Below are positions 1 to 6,725 of a stretch of DNA of 8,652 nt, piece by piece. The stretch covers positions 1-8,652 of the forward strand of contig JAACZX010000078.1 of NCBI GenBank assembly GCA_009996555.1, given 5' to 3'. How positions within the stretch are numbered: position 1 is the first letter of the stretch; the number at the start of each line of letters is the position of its first letter. The position numbers were made by a program, and so were the translations under genes. The DNA is from Chitinophagaceae bacterium (lineage in GTDB: Bacteria > Bacteroidota > Bacteroidia > Chitinophagales > Chitinophagaceae). The notes beneath the pieces were generated by a model. It was not told where the DNA came from. It searched no databases and saw nothing but the letters and a program-made list of their open reading frames with translations.

Positions 1-1283
1 CCAAACAACTTGCTGTAACAGTTATCCGCATGCCGCTCCTGAGCGATACCATGACAGAAGGAAAAATTGTTGCCTGGAATAAAAAAGTGGGCGATAGTGT
101 AAAAGCTGATGAAAGCCTGGCTGATGTGGAAACAGACAAAGCAACCATGGAAGTGGTTCCTTATGCTGACGGTACAATTTTATACACAGGTGTTGAAGCT
201 GGTAATGCTGCCAAAGTAAACGATGTGATTGCTATTATCGGTAAAGCCGGTACAGACATTACTGCTTTGGTGAACGCCATCAAAAATCCTGGTGCTGCTG
301 CTCAGGCAAGTGCGCCTGCAGCAAACGCTCCGGCTCCTGCCGCTGCAAGTTCTGCAGCAGCCCCTGCTCCTGCAACAACATCAATAGAAAACGGACGTAT
401 CAAAGCGTCTCCACTTGCAAAGAAAATAGCTGCTGAAAAAGGTGTAGACCTGAAAGCTGTACAAGGCAGTGGTGATGGTGGTCGTATTATAAAAGCAGAT
501 ATCGATAATTTCAAACCTGCTGCTTCCGCAACTTCAGCCCCTGCTCCTGCTGCATCAAAAGCATCTGCTCCTGTAATTGCATTTACTCCGGGCGCAGGCG
601 AAGGTTTTGTAGATACGCCAAACAGCAATATGCGTAAAACCATTGCACGCCGTTTGGGCGAAAGCATGTTTACGGCTCCACACTTCTACCTGAAGATGGA
701 ACTGAATATGGATAATGCTATGGCAGCACGTGCACAAATGAATGCAGTTAGTCCGGTGAAGATCAGCTTCCAGGATATGATGATCAAAGCCTGTGCAATG
801 GCGTTGCGTCAACATCCTGCTGTTAACTCATCATGGATGGGCGATTTCATCCGCACTTACCAGCACATTCATATTGGCAGTGCAGTGGCAGTTGACCAAG
901 GATTGATTGTTCCTGTATTCAAATTTGCTGATCAAAAAAGTTTAAGCCAGATCGCTTCTGAAGCAAATGGTTTGTACGATAAAGCAAGAACAGGTAAACT
1001 GCAGCCACAGGAATTCAGTGGTAACACGTTTACTATTTCTAACCTGGGTATGATGGATATTGAAGATTTCACCGCCATCATCAATCCTCCAGACAGCTGT
1101 ATCCTTGCTGTTGGCCGCATTAAAGAAATTGTGATCAAGAAAAAAGATGGCAGCTTCGGTACAACCAACGTAATGAAAGTAACCTTGAGTTGCGATCATC
1201 GCAGTGTAGATGGTGCAATTGGTGCATCGTTCTTACAAACACTCAAAAAATATATCGAGAATCCTGTTACCATGTTGGTATAA
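1..1283 (+). CDS. pdhC: Dihydrolipoyl acetyltransferase (E2), pyruvate dehydrogenase complex, 5'-partial
   Basis: E2 core of a 2-oxo acid dehydrogenase complex, transferring acetyl groups from lipoyl-lysine to CoA in the cytoplasm. Numbering from the ATG at 30: a lipoyl domain spans about residues 1-80 with the lipoylated lysine K37 in ETDKATME. An Ala/Pro-rich flexible linker follows (about 85-120), then a peripheral subunit-binding domain (about 122-162, starting GRIKASPLAKK), a second Ala/Pro linker (about 163-190) and the acyltransferase domain ending with the active-site motif DHRSVDG (H390, D394). The C-terminus PVTMLV is what I recall for Bacteroidota pyruvate dehydrogenase E2. The frame is open from base 3 to the ATG at 30 and reads KQLAVTVIR before MPLLSDTMTEG. 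The family usually has a few residues (such as VIR) before MPL, so the true start probably lies left of the window, and one or more extra lipoyl domains there cannot be excluded. Acetyl rather than another acyl specificity is inferred from overall resemblance. Confidence 0.93.
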   Translation, partial: KQLAVTVIRMPLLSDTMTEGKIVAWNKKVGDSVKADESLADVETDKATMEVVPYADGTILYTGVEAGNAAKVNDVIAIIGKAGTDITALVNAIKNPGAAAQASAPAANAPAPAAASSAAAPAPATTSIENGRIKASPLAKKIAAEKGVDLKAVQGSGDGGRIIKADIDNFKPAASATSAPAPAASKASAPVIAFTPGAGEGFVDTPNSNMRKTIARRLGESMFTAPHFYLKMELNMDNAMAARAQMNAVSPVKISFQDMMIKACAMALRQHPAVNSSWMGDFIRTYQHIHIGSAVAVDQGLIVPVFKFADQKSLSQIASEANGLYDKARTGKLQPQEFSGNTFTISNLGMMDIEDFTAIINPPDSCILAVGRIKEIVIKKKDGSFGTTNVMKVTLSCDHRSVDGAIGASFLQTLKKYIENPVTMLV

Positions 1284-1305
1284 GTATCTCTCATCAACAT
1301 TATAC

Positions 1306-1336
1306 AATCCCGTTGCAATGCAACGGGATTTTTTTT
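1306..1336 (+). terminator. Rho-independent terminator after the E2 gene
   Basis: Two 12-nt arms, AATCCCGTTGCA (1306-1317) and TGCAACGGGATT (1319-1330), are perfect reverse complements. Sterically this gives an 11-bp stem with a 3-nt AAT loop. It runs straight into eight T residues (1329-1336). It starts 22 nt after the TAA of the E2 gene and separates it from the methionine aminopeptidase gene. Confidence 0.93.
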
Positions 1337-1362
1337 ATTCCACGCATTCCTTTTTAACAGCC

Positions 1363-1370
1363 TAACTTTA
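1363..1370 (+). promoter_or_regulatory. Candidate Bacteroidota -7 box for the aminopeptidase gene
   Basis: TAACTTTA matches the Bacteroidota primary-sigma -7 consensus TAnnTTTG at all but the last base. It ends 19 nt before the ATG at 1390, in the short gap after a strong terminator, where a promoter is required. No convincing TTTG -33 element is seen at the expected spacing, so the call rests on one box and on context. Confidence 0.35.
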
Positions 1371-1389
1371 TCTGATCAATCATTTCTTT

Positions 1390-2148
1390 ATGAGCATCAC
1401 CAACACATCAGAACTGGAAGGCATGCAACAGATCAGCCATGCCGTAGCTGTTACATTAAAAGCTATGCGTGAATATGCAAAGCCGGGTATGAGTACAAAA
1501 GAACTGGATGAATACGGTGGTAAGTTATTGGCAGAAATGGGAGCTAAATCTGCCCCGTTTCTTACATACAATTTTCCGGGTTATACCTGTATTAGTGTAA
1601 ACGATGCGTTTGCACACGGCATTCCTTCGGAACATGTTGTTTTGCAGGAAGGCGATCTCATTAATATTGATGTATCTGCTGAATTGAATGGTTACTGGTC
1701 TGATAATGGAGGCTCATTTGTGTTAGGTGAAGATGTGCATCAGCATCAATCGCTTGTTGATCTGTCGAAAAAAATTTTATACAACGCCATCCATGAAATA
1801 AAAGGAGGTGTGCGCATTTCAGAGATCGGCAAGCTCATTGAAACGCAGGCAAAAAAAGCAAATTGTAAAGTGATCCAGAATCTTACAGGCCATGGTGTTG
1901 GTAAAAGCCTGCACGAAGATCCGCATGAAATACCTAATTACTACGATCGTTTCAACACAAAACGTTTTCGTAAAAACTCAGTTGTTGCTATTGAAACATT
2001 CATTGCCACACGTTCAACACTTGCAGTGGAATTAGCCGATGGCTGGACCTTTGTTGGCAATAAAGGAGGCTATGTGGCACAACATGAACACACCATCCTC
2101 ATTACTGATGGCAAACCGGTGATCCTTACAGCTGAAAATGCAATATAA
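1390..2148 (+). CDS. map: Type I methionine aminopeptidase
   Basis: Removes the N-terminal methionine from nascent proteins in the cytoplasm; a dinuclear-metal pita-bread-fold hydrolase (peptidase family M24A). At 252 residues it has the usual length of the bacterial catalytic core with no N-terminal extension. All five metal ligands can be placed against the E. coli enzyme: D94 and D105 (in NIDVSAELNGYWSDN), H168 (GHGVGKS), E202 (AIETF) and E233 (QHEHT). H76 and H175 (LHEDPHE) match the catalytic histidines. The ATG at 1390 is the only sensible start, with a candidate -7 box just upstream. In Bacteroidota a map gene usually sits in the ribosomal protein operon beside secY and infA. This copy is elsewhere, so it may be a second paralogue; that is inference, as the rest of the genome is not visible. 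It is followed after 30 nt by the membrane-protein gene, possibly in one transcript. Confidence 0.95.
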   Translation: MSITNTSELEGMQQISHAVAVTLKAMREYAKPGMSTKELDEYGGKLLAEMGAKSAPFLTYNFPGYTCISVNDAFAHGIPSEHVVLQEGDLINIDVSAELNGYWSDNGGSFVLGEDVHQHQSLVDLSKKILYNAIHEIKGGVRISEIGKLIETQAKKANCKVIQNLTGHGVGKSLHEDPHEIPNYYDRFNTKRFRKNSVVAIETFIATRSTLAVELADGWTFVGNKGGYVAQHEHTILITDGKPVILTAENAI

Positions 2149-2178
2149 CCTGCCTGCATTCTTTTTATATTGCAATAC

Positions 2179-3999
2179 ATGCCCAGGCTGTTTACCAATA
2201 TTGTTCTGCTGATCACAATTCTTTGCTGTGCCCTTTTTTATTTTCTGCATGGAAGAAAAAGCACTGTGTTTTATGGCGATGCATTGGGCTATTATCTTTA
2301 CCTCCCTGCCACATTTATTTACGGCAACCACGGGCAATACCAGCAGCTGCCAACTGATAAAGATATTGATCAAGGTATTCATAACTATACGTCCGATATG
2401 AATACTCAGTTACCCAAAAGCCCGAAAGGGTTCACGGTCAATCAATACACTTATGGAACAGCTGCATTTGAATTTCCTTTTTTCATTACAGCACACTTGC
2501 TCGAAAAAATTACCGGCAGAAAAGCGAACGGTTTTTCATCAACCTATGAAAACGCAATACGGGTTGCCGGGGTTTTCTATTTACTCATTGGCTTGTTTTT
2601 GGTTTTTAAAAGTTTGCAGGAATTTGTAAACAGAAATACAGCCATTGTTACCTGCTGTTTCATACTTATTGGCACAAACCTGTTTTGGTTTTCATTTTAC
2701 CAGCCGGGCATGGCGCATGTGATTTTGTTTTTTTTGTATGCTGCCTTAATCTACTTTACAATACAAGTACACAAAAGGCAAAAACTGGTTTATTTTATTG
2801 CCATTGGATTAACAGCCGGATTTATTACTGTCACCAGGCCATCAGATATTCTTTGTTTGCTTATTCCAATTTGTTATGCTGTTTATAACCGCTCATCGCT
2901 GCTTCAAAAAATTCAACTGCTGAAACATAATGCACTGAATATTTTTATAACTGCCGTTTATTTTCTGCTGCCGTTTGTTCCGCAATTCATTTACTGGAAA
3001 CAGTATGGTGGTTCTTTTTTTTACGATAGTTATGCAAGCCAATCGTTTGATTTTTTACACCCGAAGATCATTGCAGGTGTTTTTGGTTTTAAGAACGGAT
3101 GGCTGGCTTATACGCCACTGATGATCCTTGCACTATGCGGCCTGTTCTTTTACAAAAAATTTAAAACCATTTCGCTTTCTGTCTTCCTCATACTACCGGT
3201 TTACATGTATGTCATTTACTCATGGTGGAGTTATAACTACATCAATGGTTTTGGTTCACGGCCAATGATCCATTTATATCCGCTGCTGGCTATACCGTTT
3301 GCTGTTCTTTTGCAAACAGCTGTATCAAAAAGCAAAGTAACTGCAGCAGCTTTATTTACCGTAGCTGTGTTCTGTTCGTTTGCAAACCTCAAACAAAGTG
3401 TGCAGCAGGCTAAAGGAGAACTGTGGAGCGAAGATTCAAATGCAGCGTTTAACCTGCAAACACTTTTTAAACAAAACCTTGATTATAATGACCTGGTTGC
3501 AGCAGATATCGGCCAGCATCAGCCCTCATCAACTGTACTTACAACTACTGCAGCACAGCAATTGAACTTTTCCGATTCTGTTGCTAAAACAGATCATATC
3601 ACTATTACGGCAGAACAGGAATACTCCCCTGCTGCCGTTAAGCTGATTGCTGCAACTGCTGATGAAAAAGCCAAATGGATAAAAGCAAGTGGCTATTTTA
3701 ATTCGCCGGAACAGATCTATGACTGGTACAGGTATCACTTACTGGTGGTAACAGTTACACGCAATGGAGAATTGCTGTTATGGCAATCGATTAACAAAAT
3801 CGGGCTTGCCGACAGTAGCTGTAAAGTGCATGATCAAATTCAATTGCGGCATGCAGATGTAAATCAATGGGGCCATGTATATTTTTATGCTCCATTACAT
3901 TTTCAACTGCAAAAAGGCGATGAGGTAACAGCATTGCTGTGGAATATGGCACGTAAATCGCTACTGGTTAAGCAACTGAAACTTGAATTACTCCGTTAA
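2179..3999 (+). CDS. Polytopic membrane protein, GT-C glycosyltransferase-like
   Basis: About 606 residues. The first ~410 are strongly hydrophobic, with roughly 11-12 membrane segments (the first at about residues 5-23). An acidic loop follows the first segment (GDALGYYLYLPA, D34), and TRPSD occurs between later segments. This layout and the first-loop aspartate are typical of GT-C fold enzymes, which transfer sugars from polyprenyl-phosphate donors on the outer face of the inner membrane; activity here is not shown. The last ~190 residues are soluble, probably periplasmic, and look beta-rich. I prefer the ATG at 2179 over an in-frame TTG at 2170, since the ATG is followed at once by MPRLFTNIVLL and the first membrane helix. 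The gene begins 30 nt after the aminopeptidase stop without a terminator between them, and ends 72 nt before the UbiA-like gene. No named family is claimed; it could also be a polysaccharide or lipid-carrier protein without transferase activity. Confidence 0.8.
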   Translation: MPRLFTNIVLLITILCCALFYFLHGRKSTVFYGDALGYYLYLPATFIYGNHGQYQQLPTDKDIDQGIHNYTSDMNTQLPKSPKGFTVNQYTYGTAAFEFPFFITAHLLEKITGRKANGFSSTYENAIRVAGVFYLLIGLFLVFKSLQEFVNRNTAIVTCCFILIGTNLFWFSFYQPGMAHVILFFLYAALIYFTIQVHKRQKLVYFIAIGLTAGFITVTRPSDILCLLIPICYAVYNRSSLLQKIQLLKHNALNIFITAVYFLLPFVPQFIYWKQYGGSFFYDSYASQSFDFLHPKIIAGVFGFKNGWLAYTPLMILALCGLFFYKKFKTISLSVFLILPVYMYVIYSWWSYNYINGFGSRPMIHLYPLLAIPFAVLLQTAVSKSKVTAAALFTVAVFCSFANLKQSVQQAKGELWSEDSNAAFNLQTLFKQNLDYNDLVAADIGQHQPSSTVLTTTAAQQLNFSDSVAKTDHITITAEQEYSPAAVKLIAATADEKAKWIKASGYFNSPEQIYDWYRYHLLVVTVTRNGELLLWQSINKIGLADSSCKVHDQIQLRHADVNQWGHVYFYAPLHFQLQKGDEVTALLWNMARKSLLVKQLKLELLR

Positions 4000-4046
4000 T
4001 TAGTAAAGACCGCTCACTTACAAAGTAATCAGCCCCAACAATGCTG

Positions 4047-4054
4047 TACTTTTA
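4047..4054 (+). promoter_or_regulatory. Candidate -7 box for the type III PKS operon
   Basis: TACTTTTA fits TAnnTTTG except for the last base and ends 17 nt before the ATG at 4072. That is nearly the same spacing as the box before the aminopeptidase gene. It lies in the 72-nt gap after the membrane-protein gene, the only gap in which a dedicated promoter for the four-gene cluster could sit outside coding sequence. No good -33 TTTG is found at about 19 nt upstream. A weak dyad, TGTA (4045-4048) and TACA (4056-4059), brackets the box. Confidence 0.3.
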
Positions 4055-4071
4055 ATACAAGTTCAAACTAC

Positions 4072-4932
4072 ATGAAAAAAAGTACGATCCAGCTGTTGCG
4101 TTTTCATTTCTCCTTTTTTCTGATGCCTGTTTACTGGTTTGCCTTAACACAACTGGTAAACATCAATTGGCAAAATGCAGCACTCATCTTTTTTATCCTG
4201 CATGTATTCGTGTATCCGTCAAGCAATGGCTACAATAGCTATATGGATCGTGATACTTCGCCTATCGGTGGTTTAAAAAATCCGCTGCAACCTGTGAAGC
4301 AGTTATTTTATGTATCCATCATAATGGATGTAACAGCTCTTGTGCTCAGCTGCTTTATCAGTGTATGGTTTGCACTTGGCATTCTGCTGTATATTACCGG
4401 TTCCCGGTTATATAGTTACCGTGGCATACGTTTAAAGCAATACCCCATTATTGGCTATATTATTGTTGTTACACTGCAGGGCGGGTTGGTTTTCTGGATG
4501 GTCTATCACGGAGCGTCATCATTACTGCGAACAAATTTCCCTGCAACAGGTGTCATTTCCGCAACTTTGCTGATTGGCGGCTCTTACCCTCTCACGCAGA
4601 TCTACCAGCACAAACAAGATGCAGAAGATGGAGTTACAACCATCAGTTCACTTTTAGGATATCGCAAAACGTTTGTTTTTTGTGGCATTGTTTACACGCT
4701 TGCAATGATGGCTCTTGGTTACACCTTCATTTCATCCTTTATGGCTGTTAATTTTTTCATGTTACTCATCTTTTTTATGCCGGTTCTCGTTTATTTCTTT
4801 TGGTGGGCCAGGAAAGTATGGCGCAGCGAAAGTTTTGCAGATTTTAAACATACCATGCAAATGAACGTTATTGCAAGTGTATGCAGCAACGCTGCGTTCA
4901 TTTGCATTTTAATATTGAAACAATTTGAGTAA
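4072..4932 (+). CDS. Divergent UbiA-family prenyltransferase
   Basis: A 286-residue integral membrane protein with about 8-9 hydrophobic segments, the size of UbiA/MenA enzymes that attach prenyl chains to aromatic rings at the inner membrane. Two conserved loops are recognisable. The first is NSYMDRDTSPIGG (N55, D59, D61), matching the NDxxDxxxD motif only in part. The second is YQHKQDAEDGVTTISSLLG (from Y178; D183, D186), matching the second Asp-rich loop plus the following GxxTxxxLLG. Standard members carry two aspartates spaced by three in the second loop; by my alignment the first of these is Q179 and the first-loop outer aspartates are serines, so Mg-diphosphate binding may differ. It is first in the cluster and overlaps the type III PKS gene by 8 nt. 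The likely substrate is the PKS product, but this is inferred from linkage alone. A non-prenyl substrate or another UbiA-superfamily reaction is possible. Confidence 0.85.
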   Translation: MKKSTIQLLRFHFSFFLMPVYWFALTQLVNINWQNAALIFFILHVFVYPSSNGYNSYMDRDTSPIGGLKNPLQPVKQLFYVSIIMDVTALVLSCFISVWFALGILLYITGSRLYSYRGIRLKQYPIIGYIIVVTLQGGLVFWMVYHGASSLLRTNFPATGVISATLLIGGSYPLTQIYQHKQDAEDGVTTISSLLGYRKTFVFCGIVYTLAMMALGYTFISSFMAVNFFMLLIFFMPVLVYFFWWARKVWRSESFADFKHTMQMNVIASVCSNAAFICILILKQFE

Positions 4933-6013
4933 AATTATTTCCATAGGCACTGCAGTTCCTGCTTTTAAACATCAGCAGAATAACATTCTGCAGTTTATGC
5001 AGCAGGTATATGCATTGGATGCAGTTGAAAACAGGAAGCTGAAATTTCTTTACAGTCATAGCGGTATCAATACCCGCTATTCAGTAATTCCTGATTACAG
5101 TCATCAATTGCCCGAATGGAAATTTTATCCACACAGTGAAAACCTGGAACCATTTCCTTCGCTTGAGCAACGGATGAACTGGTATAACAGGCATGCGGCC
5201 TTACTTTCTGTTGACGCTATCCGTAACTGTTTGCAGGGAAAAATGAATGGCAAAAACATCACACATCTTATAACTGTCAGTTGCACGGGCATGAGTGCTC
5301 CGGGTCTTGATCTGCAGGTGATGGAATTAATGGAGTTGCCAAAAAATATTTTCCGCACCTCCATCAACTTTATGGGTTGTTATGCAGCTATTCATGCATT
5401 GAAAATTGCCGATGCCATTTGCAAAACCGATCGTGCAGCCCAGGTAATGATCGTATGCACTGAATTATGCACACTGCATTTTCAAAAAGATCCAAGCCCC
5501 GATAATATCGCCTCCACTTTATTGTTTGCTGATGGAAGTGCAGCTGCCTTGGTAACACACGATGATGCTTCAACAGCAGGTTTACAACTGAACGGTTTTT
5601 ACAGTGAAATTATTCCCGGAGGAAAAAGAGATATGGCATGGGAGCTTTCATCAACAGGATTTTTAATGACCTTAAGTGGTTATGTGCCTGAACTTATTCG
5701 TGAAGATTTTGAACCATTGGTAACAAGAGCTTTAGCCAATAACGGTTTACAAAAAGAAAATATTAACCATTGGTGTATACATCCCGGAGGAAAACGCATT
5801 CTTGATGCTGTAGAAAAAAGCCTTTCGCTTCAAGACAATGCGTTGCAGCATGGCTACAATGTGTTGCATGATTATGGCAACATGTCATCACCCACTATTC
5901 TATTTGTGCTGAAGGAAATTATGCAGACCATCAAAACCGGCAATTCTGTTTTTGGTGCTGCCTTTGGCCCCGGTTTAACAATGGAAACTTTTACAGCCGT
6001 TGCCCATGCCTGA
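4925..6013 (+). CDS. Type III polyketide synthase (chalcone/stilbene synthase family)
   Basis: A homodimeric cytoplasmic thiolase-fold enzyme that extends an acyl starter with malonyl-CoA units and cyclises the chain, commonly to alkylresorcinols, alkylpyrones or phloroglucinol in bacteria. The catalytic triad is complete: C152 in NFMGCYAA, H286 in IHPGGKRIL and N319 in YGNMSSP. The family signatures CTGMSAPGLD and AFGPGLTME are also present, and the Cys-His-Asn spacing (134 and 33 residues) matches chalcone-synthase-type enzymes. The HPGG and GNMSS motifs exclude FabH. The start is a TTG at 4925, inside the last codons of the UbiA-like gene. It gives SKIISIGTAVPA, the usual N-terminal strand; the next in-frame ATG (4997) would delete that strand. 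The TTG start and 8-nt overlap suggest translational coupling. At 362 residues it is full length. There is no dedicated fatty acid synthase or ACP beside it, so starters probably come from the general acyl-CoA or acyl-ACP pool. Starter length and ring type cannot be read from the sequence. Confidence 0.94.
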   Translation: MSKIISIGTAVPAFKHQQNNILQFMQQVYALDAVENRKLKFLYSHSGINTRYSVIPDYSHQLPEWKFYPHSENLEPFPSLEQRMNWYNRHAALLSVDAIRNCLQGKMNGKNITHLITVSCTGMSAPGLDLQVMELMELPKNIFRTSINFMGCYAAIHALKIADAICKTDRAAQVMIVCTELCTLHFQKDPSPDNIASTLLFADGSAAALVTHDDASTAGLQLNGFYSEIIPGGKRDMAWELSSTGFLMTLSGYVPELIREDFEPLVTRALANNGLQKENINHWCIHPGGKRILDAVEKSLSLQDNALQHGYNVLHDYGNMSSPTILFVLKEIMQTIKTGNSVFGAAFGPGLTMETFTAVAHA

Positions 6014-6725
6014 TTTTAATAAACGATCATATCAAAAAGAATTACTGGATGCGGAAAATGTTCCCTTCAGCGATATTAAGCGGAATATGCAGGAACTTGA
6101 TACGATCAATTCACTTTTGGGCGGCCACACGATCAACAAAAAAGCGATTCAGCAATTACTGCAACAGCAATTGAATTCCCGTGCAAGCATTCACATCTGC
6201 GAAATAGGTTGTGGCGATGGAAATAACCTGCGCAACATCATGCAATGGTTCAGTAACAAACAGATCAACGTACAGCTGACGGGTATTGATGTAAATGCCC
6301 ATTGTATTGCCTATGCACAAACAAAGGATGAAAACAAAGGCATTGATTTTATTTGCAGTGATTATGCCACTGTAACATTTGAAACAAAGCCCGATATTAT
6401 TTTTTCATCGCTCTTCTGCCATCATTTTACAGACGAAGAATTGACGCAGCAATTCATTTGGATGAAAGCAAACAGCAGTATTGGTTTTTTTGTGAACGAT
6501 CTCCACCGACATGTCATTGCATACCATTCTATTAAACTACTTTCTTCCTTGTTTTCAAAATCATACCTTGTAAAGAACGATGCTCCGTTAAGTGTGCTTA
6601 GAGGTTTTAAAAAAAATGAATTGAAAAAACTGATACAGCAAGCTCAACCTTCCCATTATCAGTTACATTGGAAATGGGCTTTCCGCTGGCTGCTGATTGT
6701 AATGCATGAACAAGCAAACACATGA
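6006..6725 (+). CDS. Class I SAM-dependent methyltransferase
   Basis: A 239-residue Rossmann-fold methyltransferase. The SAM-binding motif I is EIGCGDG (residues 66-72). The acidic residue ending strand 2 is D95 in TGIDVN, and a later SDY (D119) and PDIIFSSLFCHHF (129-141) fit motifs II-IV. The N-terminal ~55 residues are helical and probably form a lid or substrate-binding cap. The likely substrate is the phenolic or pyrone product of the upstream PKS, by analogy with SrsB of Streptomyces griseus, which methylates alkylresorcinols. That is inference, and O- versus C-methylation is undecided. I chose the ATG at 6006, which overlaps the PKS stop by 8 nt (ATGCCTGA), over an in-frame TTG at 6000 that adds only two residues. 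The 3' end overlaps the oxidoreductase gene by 20 nt, so the gene is embedded in the operon. Confidence 0.9.
   Translation: MPDFNKRSYQKELLDAENVPFSDIKRNMQELDTINSLLGGHTINKKAIQQLLQQQLNSRASIHICEIGCGDGNNLRNIMQWFSNKQINVQLTGIDVNAHCIAYAQTKDENKGIDFICSDYATVTFETKPDIIFSSLFCHHFTDEELTQQFIWMKANSSIGFFVNDLHRHVIAYHSIKLLSSLFSKSYLVKNDAPLSVLRGFKKNELKKLIQQAQPSHYQLHWKWAFRWLLIVMHEQANT

Noticed and set aside
302..667. Open minus-strand frame of 121 codons opposite the E2 gene
   Set aside because: It mirrors the Ala/Pro-rich linker and catalytic domain of E2, has low-complexity Ala-rich content and resembles no protein; it is a shadow of the real gene.
2685..2888. Small + strand frames inside the membrane-protein gene (also 3380-3565)
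   Set aside because: They are out of frame with a long convincing gene and their translations show no recognisable motif.
4925..6013. FabH / 3-oxoacyl-ACP synthase III
   Set aside because: The HPGG and GNMSS motifs, the GCYAA nucleophile and the AFGPG loop are those of type III PKS; FabH would show an HQAN-type His motif.
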